From the NCBI GenBank assembly GCA_017409345.1, contig JAFQSX010000004.1:62001-126000 (forward strand): a DNA stretch of 64,000 bases, given 5' to 3'. Positions 26,237 through 35,477 of the stretch are shown here, in pieces (positions within the stretch are counted from its first letter, which is position 1; each line of letters starts with the position of its first letter). The stretch comes from Muribaculaceae bacterium. GTDB lineage: Bacteria; Bacteroidota; Bacteroidia; Bacteroidales; Muribaculaceae. Both the position numbers and the translations under genes were made by a program. The notes below the pieces were generated by a model, which saw nothing but the letters and a program-made list of their open reading frames with translations, was not told the DNA's origin and did not search any database.

Positions 26237-27427
26237 TTAACGGCGACCACGGCTTCCGCCGCCTCCCCTACTACCACCTCCGGAGAATCCACTACTACTT
26301 CGTGACCCTCCACTCGGACGAGAGAATGAACCGCTACTACGATTTGAGCCACTACTTGGACGCGAGAATGAACCACTACTTGACGATCTACTACTATTTG
26401 AATGAGAAGAAACTCCACTAGAATTACGAGAGTTATTATAATTTGGGCGAGATAACGAACTTCTATTTGACGAACGTTCTGAAGAGCCATCTTTTTGTAA
26501 TGAGCCTCGACGATTTGTATTAACATTATTTACTCCAGGAGTAGTGCGATAATTTCCTTTATCACTTGACATATTACTAGGTCTACGTGTTGAAGGAGCA
26601 CCCATCTCACCACCTCTACCGGATCTATGTGATGTCCCAGTTCCTACGCCATTTGAAGATCCATAATTCCCACCTCGGCCACGATTGTATCCAGGGCGAC
26701 CTACTGATCCATTTCTTCCCGGGCGATATGCACTTGATGAATGATGTGGGCGATATGCACCAGGAGTGGCAGGTCTATAATATGATGGATAATAATGGTG
26801 ATGATAACCATAATAAGGATATGGATAGTAACAACATGACCAACTCCATCCATAATACCATGGATTATACCAGCCATAGTTTGTCCAATAGGGATTCCAA
26901 ACGCCGGTATAGTATGGGTATGTCCATGTATAATAAGGATATCTCCATGAATAGTCGGGATAACTATATCCCCATGTCCAACTTGGATATGGGTCCCAAT
27001 AATCATCAATATAAATATTTACAATAGGTTGATTGGCACTATATGAATCAATCAGTTCTTGATTACCTGACCCTGATACAATTTCCGGATTATAAAATCG
27101 TTCAATACGATTAGTATATGTGTATCCATCCATTGACAATACTGAATCACCATTTAATGTATCAGTTGCATTATATGAATAAGCACCTTGACGATTATAC
27201 TCATCCACATCTCGCGATGAACCACTATAATTATACACAATATTATAATCTCCTGGTTCTGTAACAATTATTGTTGGTTGATTTTTAGATGAATTAGCTT
27301 CTACTTTTGCCTGTTTATTTTTTGCCTTTGATGCATCATAATATATGTCATCATCATAATAATTGTCAGCAATTACTATTGGAGCAATTGCAAACACAAT
27401 TGTCATATAAAACAGTCTAATCTTCAT
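26237..27427 (-). CDS. Secreted Tyr/Trp-rich and Ser/Arg/Gly-rich low-complexity protein
   Basis: 396 aa. Signal peptide ending about IVIAD (20-21). Residues ~145-220 are extremely rich in Tyr, Trp and Pro (repeats like YPYYTW, CCYYPYPYYGYHHHYYP). Residues ~225-396 are a Ser/Arg/Gly/Asn tail of SR- and FSRPS-type repeats with strong positive charge and no order-promoting residues. The N-terminal ~100 residues hold a more normal region (QPTIIVTEPGDYNIVYNYSGS). No enzyme motif is visible. Similar secreted low-complexity proteins occur in Bacteroidales, of unknown role. A -7 box TATATTTG lies at 27505-27512. A helical or beta structure cannot be assigned; phase separation or matrix binding are speculation. 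Confidence 0.7.
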   Translation of the reverse strand: MKIRLFYMTIVFAIAPIVIADNYYDDDIYYDASKAKNKQAKVEANSSKNQPTIIVTEPGDYNIVYNYSGSSRDVDEYNRQGAYSYNATDTLNGDSVLSMDGYTYTNRIERFYNPEIVSGSGNQELIDSYSANQPIVNIYIDDYWDPYPSWTWGYSYPDYSWRYPYYTWTYPYYTGVWNPYWTNYGWYNPWYYGWSWSCCYYPYPYYGYHHHYYPSYYRPATPGAYRPHHSSSAYRPGRNGSVGRPGYNRGRGGNYGSSNGVGTGTSHRSGRGGEMGAPSTRRPSNMSSDKGNYRTTPGVNNVNTNRRGSLQKDGSSERSSNRSSLSRPNYNNSRNSSGVSSHSNSSRSSSSGSFSRPSSGSNRSSGSFSRPSGGSRSSSGFSGGGSRGGGGSRGRR

Positions 27428-27504
27428 TTCGTTATATTTTTACAATTTCTATTATAACATATAAGACTACAACTTTTCTCAAAAGTTTAATCTATAATCA
27501 GTCA

Positions 27505-27512
27505 CAAATATA
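27505..27512 (-). promoter_or_regulatory. Possible -7 box TATATTTG for the low-complexity protein gene
   Basis: TAnnTTTG match on the minus strand 78 nt upstream of the ATG; no good -33 found. Confidence 0.4.
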
Positions 27513-27573
27513 TCACAAATAAGAAGTATTTCATAATATTTTATATTTAATTATGTGTTTTTTTACAAATATT

Positions 27574-27608
27574 GCCAGAGAATTAGAGTTTTTCTCTACT
27601 TCTCTGGC
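27574..27608. terminator. Inverted repeat after the HdeD-like gene
   Basis: Outer arms GCCAGAGAA (27574-27582) and TTCTCTGGC (27600-27608), inner arms AGAG / CTCT around TTTTT. It lies downstream of the minus-strand gene ending at 27635, but no T-run follows on that strand, so termination is uncertain. Confidence 0.5.
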
Positions 27609-27634
27609 TCACAAAAATGCAAATTTTCAACTAT

Positions 27635-28186
27635 TCACTTCGTCTCAGGACGCATATCATTAGCAATTATCATCAATGAGAATCCCCAATAAATAAAAGA
27701 CACGGATGTTAAAAGGCTAATGGTTATTGCATCTTGTAAATAACCCGATTCAATAAAGAAATAACTAATTATTAATAGTAATATACCATTTATCAAATTT
27801 AACCACCAAAACTTGCGATGACGAGCAATGATTGCACCTACCAACACATTTAATCCCCAGAAAAAGAATATTATAGCGAAGAAATATGGCAAAACAAGTT
27901 CACTCAACACAATACTTCGCACAAGCATAAATCCAACAAAAATATTCAATATACCACCAACAAGCCACCATCCCCAACCTTTAGGTCGGTTTAAACTTGT
28001 TGACACACATAACTGAATCACTCCTGACATTATCAACAACCATCCGAATAGCATAGAGGCTACAGCATAACCCATTATTGGGAATAGCCAATAGAAAAAT
28101 CCGGCTACAACACACAAAATCCCAACAATAAGAATAGCCCACCACCATCGAGTATATCCCCAGAAATTTACACATTCTTTTTTCAT
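27635..28186 (-). CDS. HdeD-like (DUF308) membrane protein
   Basis: 183 aa with six hydrophobic helices spread over almost the whole protein, in three pairs, the arrangement of the HdeD/DUF308 family. The first loop has WGYTRWWWAILIVGILCVVAGFFYW, and aromatic WWW or WW clusters recur (WGWWLVGGILNIFVGFMLV). HdeD is tied to acid resistance in E. coli; its mechanism is unclear and the assignment does not prove that role here. Single gene, divergent from the porin gene at 28342. Confidence 0.8.
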   Translation of the reverse strand: MKKECVNFWGYTRWWWAILIVGILCVVAGFFYWLFPIMGYAVASMLFGWLLIMSGVIQLCVSTSLNRPKGWGWWLVGGILNIFVGFMLVRSIVLSELVLPYFFAIIFFFWGLNVLVGAIIARHRKFWWLNLINGILLLIISYFFIESGYLQDAITISLLTSVSFIYWGFSLMIIANDMRPETK

Positions 28187-28341
28187 AACATTACATTTTT
28201 TAGTTATACTTAAATTTGATTATATCCCCATAACAATCATTTCCATAAAATTGTTGAAAAATCAATCATTAAAAACCAAATATTATTATTGATTGTTTCT
28301 ATTGCAATTAAACCGAATATTGTCTTAAAAAGTATATAGGT

Positions 28342-29640
28342 ATGAAAAAGATTATCATTATGGCATTGTCCATTGTTACAGTTTCAATTAATGTTTATGC
28401 ACAACACCAAACTGAGATTCAAGTTGACTCACTAAAAAATGCTCATCGCATCACTTATATTGGAGATGGAGATATACCTCACCAAGATTCAGTTAGAGTA
28501 CTACTTGATAAATTCTATTTTGATCAATTCCGTCACCTTCAGGACCCACGAGCCCCCTATTTCATGTTTATGAGTAAAGACAGCAAATTTGCAATGGGTA
28601 TAGGTGGAGTGGTCAGAATGCGTGGATGGTATGACTGGGGAGGAGTTATACCCTACAACGGATTTATTCCTCAGGCCATTTCTGTTCCTCGCAATGATAT
28701 TGCCCGAAAAAAAATATCAACCACTCCTGCAGGAACAGCATTATACTTCAGAGTTATCGGCAATAACCACCGATTGGGAGATTATCAACTCTATATTGAA
28801 ACAAATTTTGATGGATATAACCAAGTGGGGATGAAACTCAAGAAAGCCTACGCCACCGTCAACGATTGGACTATTGGTTATGCCAACTCCACCTTTGGAG
28901 ACCCGGCAGCATTCCCCATGCTAATTGATGCGCAAGGTCCGCAAGCCGAAGTACAAACGACTGCAGTATTATTGAGATGGATGCACTCGTTTAATAAAAA
29001 TTGGACGATAGCAGCATCAGTAGAAACGCCACAATCTCAAGTAGGATTTGACAATATTACAACAAGTAAAGTTGATGATTGGGCTCCAAATGTTGCAACA
29101 TTCGGTCAATTTGGCTGGGGATCCAATGAACATATTCGTCTATCAGGAATAATGCGACTACTACCCTATCATGACCTAATTAATGGATCAAACGAACACG
29201 AAATTGGTTGGGGATTACAATTAAGTTCAGTTATGCGTCCAGCAAAACCGCTCACTATCTATGCAACGGCAAATGTAGGGCGTGGATATGGAAGTCTTAC
29301 CGGCGACTTGATTATGGGAAATTATGATTTACTAAATAATCCTAACACACCAGGCACAATGTATGCTCCAGAATCATTTGCTTGGTATGGAGCCGTTCAA
29401 TATAATTTCCGACCCAATTTATATTCAACAGCCACTTTCGGTCAAGAAAGATTATTGCCTCAACATAAAGTGTCGGGCGATACATATAAATATGGTCTTT
29501 ATAGTGCATTCAATGTTTTTTGGGATATAACCCCACGATTTGAAGTGGCTGCCGAAGTAAACTTTGGTAAACGAACTAATTTTAATGGTCAAAGCAATTG
29601 GGCTCGTCGTGCATGCCTCATGGCTCAATTTAGTTTCTGA
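28342..29640 (+). CDS. DcaP-like trimeric outer-membrane porin
   Basis: 432 aa. Signal peptide ending NVYAQ (about 20-21). A short helical lead (DSLKNAHRITYIGDGDIPHQDSVRVLLDKFY) is followed by a 16-18-strand-like barrel with the pattern of the DcaP/phosphate-porin-like family (IGGVVRMRGWYDWGGV, AYATVNDWTIGYANSTFGDPAAFPMLIDAQGPQAEVQTT). The last residue is Phe, as expected for barrel insertion by BAM. DcaP proteins import small hydrophilic acids or peptides; substrate unknown. Followed by a GC-rich hairpin. Confidence 0.8.
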   Translation: MKKIIIMALSIVTVSINVYAQHQTEIQVDSLKNAHRITYIGDGDIPHQDSVRVLLDKFYFDQFRHLQDPRAPYFMFMSKDSKFAMGIGGVVRMRGWYDWGGVIPYNGFIPQAISVPRNDIARKKISTTPAGTALYFRVIGNNHRLGDYQLYIETNFDGYNQVGMKLKKAYATVNDWTIGYANSTFGDPAAFPMLIDAQGPQAEVQTTAVLLRWMHSFNKNWTIAASVETPQSQVGFDNITTSKVDDWAPNVATFGQFGWGSNEHIRLSGIMRLLPYHDLINGSNEHEIGWGLQLSSVMRPAKPLTIYATANVGRGYGSLTGDLIMGNYDLLNNPNTPGTMYAPESFAWYGAVQYNFRPNLYSTATFGQERLLPQHKVSGDTYKYGLYSAFNVFWDITPRFEVAAEVNFGKRTNFNGQSNWARRACLMAQFSF

Positions 29641-29666
29641 CAATACTATTGTTTTTCTTAAACACT

Positions 29667-29698
29667 ACACCCCCGATTCCCAATGGGTCCGGGGGTGT
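29667..29698. terminator. Hairpin between the porin gene and the desulfoferrodoxin gene
   Basis: Stem ACACCCCCG (29667-29675) with CGGGGGTGT (29690-29698), plus inner CCC/GGG. There is only a weak T-run; lies between convergent genes. Confidence 0.6.
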
Positions 29699-29722
29699 TA
29701 TATTATTAAAGGTGACCTCTCT

Positions 29723-30097
29723 CTATAATTCGGTTTTCCAAAGACCATGTAGGTTGCAATATTCATATACTGCTAAAGCCTTTTCTTCGCCTAGAAATAT
29801 CACTGCTTCGGGCTTGTCTTTCAAATTTACTTGTATGCCACCATTTTCAGTCTCTACATATACAAATGAAATATGATGTTCTGGTAACATTGGATGATGC
29901 ACACTACCCACCTCAACCTTTATGCTATTATTATCGAGAACAGTTACTACCGGAAGATGTTTTTCACCACTTGCATCAACAGTGTTAGGCACCAATTCTT
30001 CCATCTTTTCACCACAGCACACTACAGGTACACCTGCATCAACAACTTTTACTATTACATTTCCGCAATGATTACATTTAAAAAATCTTGTAGCCAT
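29723..30097 (-). CDS. dfx: Desulfoferrodoxin (superoxide reductase, class I)
   Basis: 124 aa. N-terminal desulforedoxin domain with C8-x2-C11 and the adjacent pair C27-C28 for the rubredoxin-like Fe site. The larger domain has the iron-centre II ligands of superoxide reductase: H47 in EKHLPVV, His67/68 and H74/75 in VHHPMLPEHH, and C114-x2-H117 in CNLHGLW. It removes superoxide by one-electron reduction to peroxide without forming oxygen, typical of anaerobes. Single gene; its upstream region contains the 28-bp palindromic promoter at 30143-30170. Confidence 0.95.
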   Translation of the reverse strand: MATRFFKCNHCGNVIVKVVDAGVPVVCCGEKMEELVPNTVDASGEKHLPVVTVLDNNSIKVEVGSVHHPMLPEHHISFVYVETENGGIQVNLKDKPEAVIFLGEEKALAVYEYCNLHGLWKTEL

Positions 30098-30133
30098 AAT
30101 TATATCTTTTTATTGTTAGTTAATACGATTTGT

Positions 30134-30178
30134 TTTGATTTATATTGCAAAGATATATATCTTTGCAATACCATCCAA
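30134..30178. promoter_or_regulatory. Divergent promoter with perfect 28-bp palindrome
   Basis: Positions 30143-30170 form a perfect inverted repeat (left half TATTGCAAAGATAT). Each half contains a TATCTTTG -7 box, one on each strand: plus 30158-30165, minus 30148-30155. Both have -33 elements at 20-nt spacing: plus TTTG 30134-30137, minus TTG (CAA at 30176-30178). The minus one reads into desulfoferrodoxin, the plus one toward mutS2. Confidence 0.75.
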
Positions 30179-30324
30179 CCGATAATATCTATCGCCTCAT
30201 AGATAGAGTCTATAACTCCAACTCTAATAATAAAATATACAATGTCCCTAAAATTTTCAATAGGTAACAAAAGTTCCAAATGACATATTTTTAGTCTATT
30301 TTCAATAAATCATAAAAATAGTAG

Positions 30325-30332
30325 TAACTTTG
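30325..30332 (+). promoter_or_regulatory. -7 box TAACTTTG touching the mutS2 start
   Basis: Consensus TAnnTTTG ends only 4 nt before the ATG at 30337. If used, transcription would start at or inside the start codon. Confidence 0.55.
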
Positions 30333-30336
30333 CATT

Positions 30337-32787
30337 ATGATTTATCCCGATAGTTTTGAGAAGAAGATAGGTTTTGCTACTGTGCGTGATATGGTGGCAA
30401 ACTATTGCACATCAACCCTTGGCAAAGAATATTGTCATAATATGGCATTTTCAACTGATTTTGACACTGTGAAACGCTTGCTCACATCAACAAGCGAGAT
30501 GAAAACCATCATTGCCGGAGATGAAACATTGCCATTGGAAAATATCCACGACGTAAACGCTTTATTAAAGAATCTGCGTGTACCAGGGACATTTATCCCT
30601 GCACCCGATTTGCTACACATTCGGCAATCGCTTTCTACGATTGCCGGGATATCAACGTTTTTTGCACATCATCGCAATGAAGATGGCATAAGCCCCTATC
30701 CTGTTCTCAACCAACTATCGCTCACTCTCATCGCTTTTCCATATATTGTATCAACTATCGACCGTGTGGTGGATAGATTTGGAAATGTGAAAGATAATGC
30801 GTCGCCCGAACTTGCAGAAGTACGCCGTGCTTTGTCGGCTATGACCGGGACTATCAATGCTGCTATGCGTCGTGTGATATCAAGAGCTGCCAAAGAGGGG
30901 TATCTCGAAGGAGACACTACCCCATCGGTACGCGACGGACGATTGGTCATCCCGGTATCGCCCATGTATAAACGCAAGATCAATGGTATTGTGCATGACG
31001 AATCTGCATCAGGAAAGACAGTTTTTATAGAGCCCGCCGAAATCGTTGAAGCCAATAATCGTGTACGTGAATTGCAGATGGATGAACGTCGCGAAATAAC
31101 TCGCATACTTACTGCAGTTTCCGATGAAATGCGTCCTCATATTGACGAAATGCTTGTGAGTTATGCCATTCTTGGTGAATTTGACTTCATACATGCCAAG
31201 GCCTTATTCGCTCAAGAGATTGGGGGTGAAATGCCATCATTAAGTGACTATCCTGAAATGGAATGGTATCATGCGTGCCATCCAGTGTTGTTGCAATCGC
31301 TTGCTCGACAAGGAAAAGAGATTGTGCCACTCGATATAACTCTCACTCCTCAAAATAGACTATTAATAATCTCGGGACCAAATGCCGGAGGTAAATCGGT
31401 GTGTCTCAAGACCGTTGGCACAGTGCAATATATGACACAATGTGGATTGTTGCCACCCTTATATGAGAACTCTCACATCGGGATTTTTGATGATATTTTT
31501 ATTGATATAGGAGATGACCAGTCGCTCGAAGATGATTTGAGTACATATAGTTCGCACCTCAAAAATATGAAACATTTTGTGGCTAAAGGTCGCAAATCAA
31601 CATTGGTGCTAATTGATGAATTTGGAGGAGGTACCGAACCTCAAATAGGTGGAGCTATTGCCCAAGCAATCCTAAAAGTGTTTAACGACAAAGAGATATG
31701 GGGCGTTATAACTACACACTATCAAAATCTCAAACATTTTGCCGAAGACACTCCAGGGCTAATCAATGGGTCTATGCTCTATGATCGCCACTTGATGCAA
31801 CCACAATTTAAATTATCAATAGGCAATCCCGGCAGTTCGTTTGCTGTTGAGATTGCTCGCAAAATCGGTTTGCCAAACGAAATTATCGCTAATGCAGAGG
31901 AAATTGTGGGAAGTGATTATATTAATCTTGATAAATATCTGCTCGACATCACTCGTGACAAGCGTTATTGGGAAAACAAACGAACTGCCATTCGTCAAAA
32001 AGAAAAGAAACTTGAACATCTTCTTGAACAATATGAAAATGATGCTACACAACTACGCGAGAAACGTCGTGAAATAATAAGCGAGGCTCGCGATGAGGCT
32101 CGTCGCATTCTTGACAGCAGTAATGCATCAATTGAACGTACTATTCATGAAATAAAGCAAGCACAAGCCGAAAAAGAACGCACTCTTGAGGCTCGACGTC
32201 GATTACAAGAAGAAAAAAGGCTATTAGCCAAAGAGGATAATGATCGGAACGAGCATCACTTGCTCAAAAAAGCACCACAAAACAAGAAAAAACAATCTAA
32301 ATCTATCAAAAAAGCAGCAGAACCAATTACTGTTGGTGATAATGTAAAAATGGATGGTCAATCAACAGTGGGGACTGTGATGGAAATCAATGGCAAAAAC
32401 GCGCTTGTGGCATTCGGTATGCTAAAAACGACAGTAAAGGTTGACAGATTGAAACGCACCATTGCTCAAGTACAATCTAGCGTAAAAAAAGCATCATTTA
32501 TAAGTGCTTCAACAACAGATAAACTTCGTGAACGTCAATTAAATTTCAAACAAGAAATTGATGTAAGAGGTATGCGTGTTGATGAAGCAGTACAAGCCGT
32601 CACTTATTTCATTGATGACGCAATTCAATTTAATGCAAAACAAGTGCGGATTCTCCATGGTACCGGGACCGGTGCTTTACGCCAATATTTACGCCAATAC
32701 CTTGACTCGGTAAATGGAGTAAAATCTTATCGCGACGAACATGTACAACTCGGTGGTGCCGGAATTACGGTAGTGATTTTAGAATAA
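30337..32787 (+). CDS. mutS2: Endonuclease MutS2
   Basis: 816 aa. Core domains with MutS-type ATPase: Walker A ISGPNAGGKSVCLKTVG (about 348-364), the STYSSHLKNM motif, and Walker B LIDEFGGGTEPQIGGA. Then a long charged coiled coil (about 540-640) and a C-terminal Smr nuclease domain (IDVRGMRVDEAVQ.. and the loop RILHGTGTGALRQYL, about 740-770). MutS2 acts on DNA branch structures, and in some bacteria on collided ribosomes. The MIYPDSFEKKIGF start is the family's normal N-terminus, which supports the ATG at 30337. Last 9 nt overlap the feoB stop region on the other strand. Confidence 0.95.
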   Translation: MIYPDSFEKKIGFATVRDMVANYCTSTLGKEYCHNMAFSTDFDTVKRLLTSTSEMKTIIAGDETLPLENIHDVNALLKNLRVPGTFIPAPDLLHIRQSLSTIAGISTFFAHHRNEDGISPYPVLNQLSLTLIAFPYIVSTIDRVVDRFGNVKDNASPELAEVRRALSAMTGTINAAMRRVISRAAKEGYLEGDTTPSVRDGRLVIPVSPMYKRKINGIVHDESASGKTVFIEPAEIVEANNRVRELQMDERREITRILTAVSDEMRPHIDEMLVSYAILGEFDFIHAKALFAQEIGGEMPSLSDYPEMEWYHACHPVLLQSLARQGKEIVPLDITLTPQNRLLIISGPNAGGKSVCLKTVGTVQYMTQCGLLPPLYENSHIGIFDDIFIDIGDDQSLEDDLSTYSSHLKNMKHFVAKGRKSTLVLIDEFGGGTEPQIGGAIAQAILKVFNDKEIWGVITTHYQNLKHFAEDTPGLINGSMLYDRHLMQPQFKLSIGNPGSSFAVEIARKIGLPNEIIANAEEIVGSDYINLDKYLLDITRDKRYWENKRTAIRQKEKKLEHLLEQYENDATQLREKRREIISEARDEARRILDSSNASIERTIHEIKQAQAEKERTLEARRRLQEEKRLLAKEDNDRNEHHLLKKAPQNKKKQSKSIKKAAEPITVGDNVKMDGQSTVGTVMEINGKNALVAFGMLKTTVKVDRLKRTIAQVQSSVKKASFISASTTDKLRERQLNFKQEIDVRGMRVDEAVQAVTYFIDDAIQFNAKQVRILHGTGTGALRQYLRQYLDSVNGVKSYRDEHVQLGGAGITVVILE

Positions 32788-35175
32788 CGAAGCCACTTGA
32801 TAAACCACAAAAGCCATAATCCATGCCACAACCGTATTATATAACACAGCAAATGCTCCATATTTCCAATTTTCGGTTTCTTTTATAATAGCTGTAATTG
32901 AGGCTATACATGGGCTATATAATAAAATAAACACCATAAAACTTAAAGCCGATGCGTGCGTAAAATCAGGTTCCCCCGTATTAGGAGAGGGTGCCATAAT
33001 GCGAGCAGATAAAGTCGCATCGGTCATTTCATCATCACCATAATCGGCATATAGGACTCCCATAGTTGAAACAACAATTTCCTTAGCAGGTAATCCGGCA
33101 AGGGCTGCCACCGATGCTCGCCAATGAAAGCCGAGTGGTTCAAGTATAGGATTTATTGCTTTTCCCATCATCTCAAGATAAGAATCAGTTTCCGGATTTA
33201 TGGTTGCCTCATCATGAACAACATCCATCTTATGTTCTGCCATTTCATTATGCATTGGGAAATAATTTAAAGCCCACACTATGATACTCGCAAATAGAAT
33301 AATTCCACCCATTTTTTTCAAATATTGTTGCCCTTTACTCCACATGTGACTTAAAGACATTTTGAGTGAGGGCATGCGATAAGGAGGCAACTCCATTACG
33401 AACGGAGTCTCATCGGCCTTAAAATGGAATTTCCTCAACATTTTTGCTGTTATTATGGCCACTAAAATTCCAATAAAATACATTGAAAAGAATGCTATTG
33501 CGGCATATTCGCGAAAGAATGTTGATACTAGTAACACATATATTGGCAATCGTGCCGAACATGACATAAATGGATTAATTAAAATCGTAATTAATCGGCT
33601 ACTGCGACTTTCAATAGACCTTGAGGCAATTATGGCCGGAACATTACACCCAAATCCCATAACCAACGGAATAAACGATTTCCCATGCAAGCCTATTCGA
33701 TGCATCAATTTATCCATGATAAATGCTGCACGCGCCATATAACCTGAATCTTCCATAAATGAGATGAAGAAATATAGAATTAAGATATTGGGTAAAAACA
33801 CAATAACGCCTCCAACTCCTCCTATTACTCCATCAACAATTAAGTCTTTTAAAGGTCCTACTGGCATAACCCCATCAACGATTGAAGATAGCCAACTCAC
33901 TCCCATTTCTATCCATTGCATCGGATAAGAACCGACCTCAAATGTTGCCCAAAAGATAACAAACATTATCAACAAAAATATAGGGAACCCAAACAACCGA
34001 TTGGTCACAAGTGCATCTATGAGTTGTGTATTACGAGTTACATCATTTTCGTTTTCAGTTTTGGTTTCAGCAAGTGCTCCTGCTATAAAGCCATATTTTT
34101 GATTTGCAATTAACGATGTGACATCCTCATCTCTCAATAATTGAATTCTCTTTAATTCTCTATTGCGTAAATCAATCAAATGTTCATATTCGGAAGAGAC
34201 TTTAAGCATTGATTCAACTTCACTATCTCGTTCTAACAGTTTAATTGCTAGATAACGTGGAGAAAAATGTTGTCCAATATGACGGTCCTTTTTTATTTCA
34301 TCCTTAAGAATCCTCACACTAGCCTCTACATCCTCTCCAAGATTTACATGAATGTGGCGCACCGTTGATTCTCGACCTTCATAAACAGCAATAACCTTAT
34401 CTAGGAGTTTCTCTATTCCATTTCCTGATGTTGAAACAGTAGGAACCACAGGAACGCCAATCATGTTACCAAGCATTTCATAGTCAAGAGTACTACCCGA
34501 TTTGCTCAATTCATCATACATATTGAGAGCTATGACCATACTGCGGTCCATATCAATCAATTCAGTAGATAGATATAGATTTCGCTCGAGATTGGATCCA
34601 TCAACTACATTTATAATTATATCAGGAATTTGATCTTTGAGGTATCGACGCACATATAATTCCTCGGGAGAATATGCTGATAACGAATATGTTCCAGGAA
34701 GATCTACTATATTAAATTTGTATCCTCCGTACTCAAACTTCCCCATTTTGGCATCTACAGTCACACCACTATAATTCCCAACATGTTCATGTGCACCGGC
34801 AACAATATTATATAATGATGTTTTGCCACAATTAGGATTTCCTATTAGCACTACATTTATCGTATGACGCAAACCACTATACTCTTTTGAGAATTCATCA
34901 GTTTCATCAATGACATTAAGGTGTGCAATATCCCCTATTTTAGCAGCATCGGCAATAGGAATTATTTCAACAAGATTAGCCTCACTCAATCGAAGTGACA
35001 CTTCATAACCCATTAATGTATATTTCACAGGATCGTTCAATGGCGCACTCATAAGAGACGTAATTTTGCGACCTTTCACAAAACCCATCTCTATCACACG
35101 CTTACGAAAAGCGCCATGCCCAAGAATCTTTACGATTATACCAGATTCACCCGGTTTTAATTCAGATAATCTCAT
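32779..35175 (-). CDS. feoB: Ferrous iron transporter FeoB with fused FeoA domain
   Basis: 798 aa from ATG at 35175; a TTG at 35199 also opens the frame but lies in a promoter-like TATTTG sequence. Residues 1-73 are a FeoA (SH3-like) domain starting MRLSELKPGESG. Next is the FeoB G domain: G1 GNPNCGKT (112-119), G3 DLPGTYSL, G4 NMYD. The C-terminal half has the Gate/Nramp-like membrane helices with FGCNVPAI and SARLPIYVLL. It imports Fe(II) across the inner membrane under low oxygen, with GTP hydrolysis. The FeoA-FeoB fusion is common in Bacteroidota. Confidence 0.95.
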   Translation of the reverse strand: MRLSELKPGESGIIVKILGHGAFRKRVIEMGFVKGRKITSLMSAPLNDPVKYTLMGYEVSLRLSEANLVEIIPIADAAKIGDIAHLNVIDETDEFSKEYSGLRHTINVVLIGNPNCGKTSLYNIVAGAHEHVGNYSGVTVDAKMGKFEYGGYKFNIVDLPGTYSLSAYSPEELYVRRYLKDQIPDIIINVVDGSNLERNLYLSTELIDMDRSMVIALNMYDELSKSGSTLDYEMLGNMIGVPVVPTVSTSGNGIEKLLDKVIAVYEGRESTVRHIHVNLGEDVEASVRILKDEIKKDRHIGQHFSPRYLAIKLLERDSEVESMLKVSSEYEHLIDLRNRELKRIQLLRDEDVTSLIANQKYGFIAGALAETKTENENDVTRNTQLIDALVTNRLFGFPIFLLIMFVIFWATFEVGSYPMQWIEMGVSWLSSIVDGVMPVGPLKDLIVDGVIGGVGGVIVFLPNILILYFFISFMEDSGYMARAAFIMDKLMHRIGLHGKSFIPLVMGFGCNVPAIIASRSIESRSSRLITILINPFMSCSARLPIYVLLVSTFFREYAAIAFFSMYFIGILVAIITAKMLRKFHFKADETPFVMELPPYRMPSLKMSLSHMWSKGQQYLKKMGGIILFASIIVWALNYFPMHNEMAEHKMDVVHDEATINPETDSYLEMMGKAINPILEPLGFHWRASVAALAGLPAKEIVVSTMGVLYADYGDDEMTDATLSARIMAPSPNTGEPDFTHASALSFMVFILLYSPCIASITAIIKETENWKYGAFAVLYNTVVAWIMAFVVYQVASLF

Positions 35176-35418
35176 TGATATATTATTTTCAGAGTGCAAA
35201 TATCCGAAAAAAAACGCTAAATAAGAAGAATTTCACATTATTTATTTAGAATCAATCCAATTAACAACATTTTTTAGCTCTATTAATTTCTTTATTTCTA
35301 TTTATTTTTAACTAAATTTTCAATATCGCCTCCTTGCATATCTGGCTTTGGTCCGATGAATTTACTTAAACAATATTATTTTTGTGATTTTTGGTTTTTA
35401 TATTAGATGGTTTTGCAT

Positions 35419-35426
35419 TAACTTTG
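35419..35426 (+). promoter_or_regulatory. -7 box TAACTTTG for the aminotransferase/permease operon
   Basis: Exact TAnnTTTG match 51 nt before the ATG at 35478. The nearest TTTG (35390-35393) is 25 nt upstream, longer than normal. The rest of 35176-35418 shows nothing recognisable. Confidence 0.6.
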
Positions 35427-35477
35427 CAAATTAATACTATAAATAGTAACTTGATTTAGATAAAACGTTTTTATAAA

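Noticed and set aside
26212-27027. Frames overlapping the low-complexity protein gene on both strands
   Set aside because: They come from the repeated codons of that gene and lack a signal peptide or any domain.
29894-30202. A 102-codon plus-strand frame opposite the desulfoferrodoxin gene
   Set aside because: Antisense shadow that runs over the palindromic promoter.
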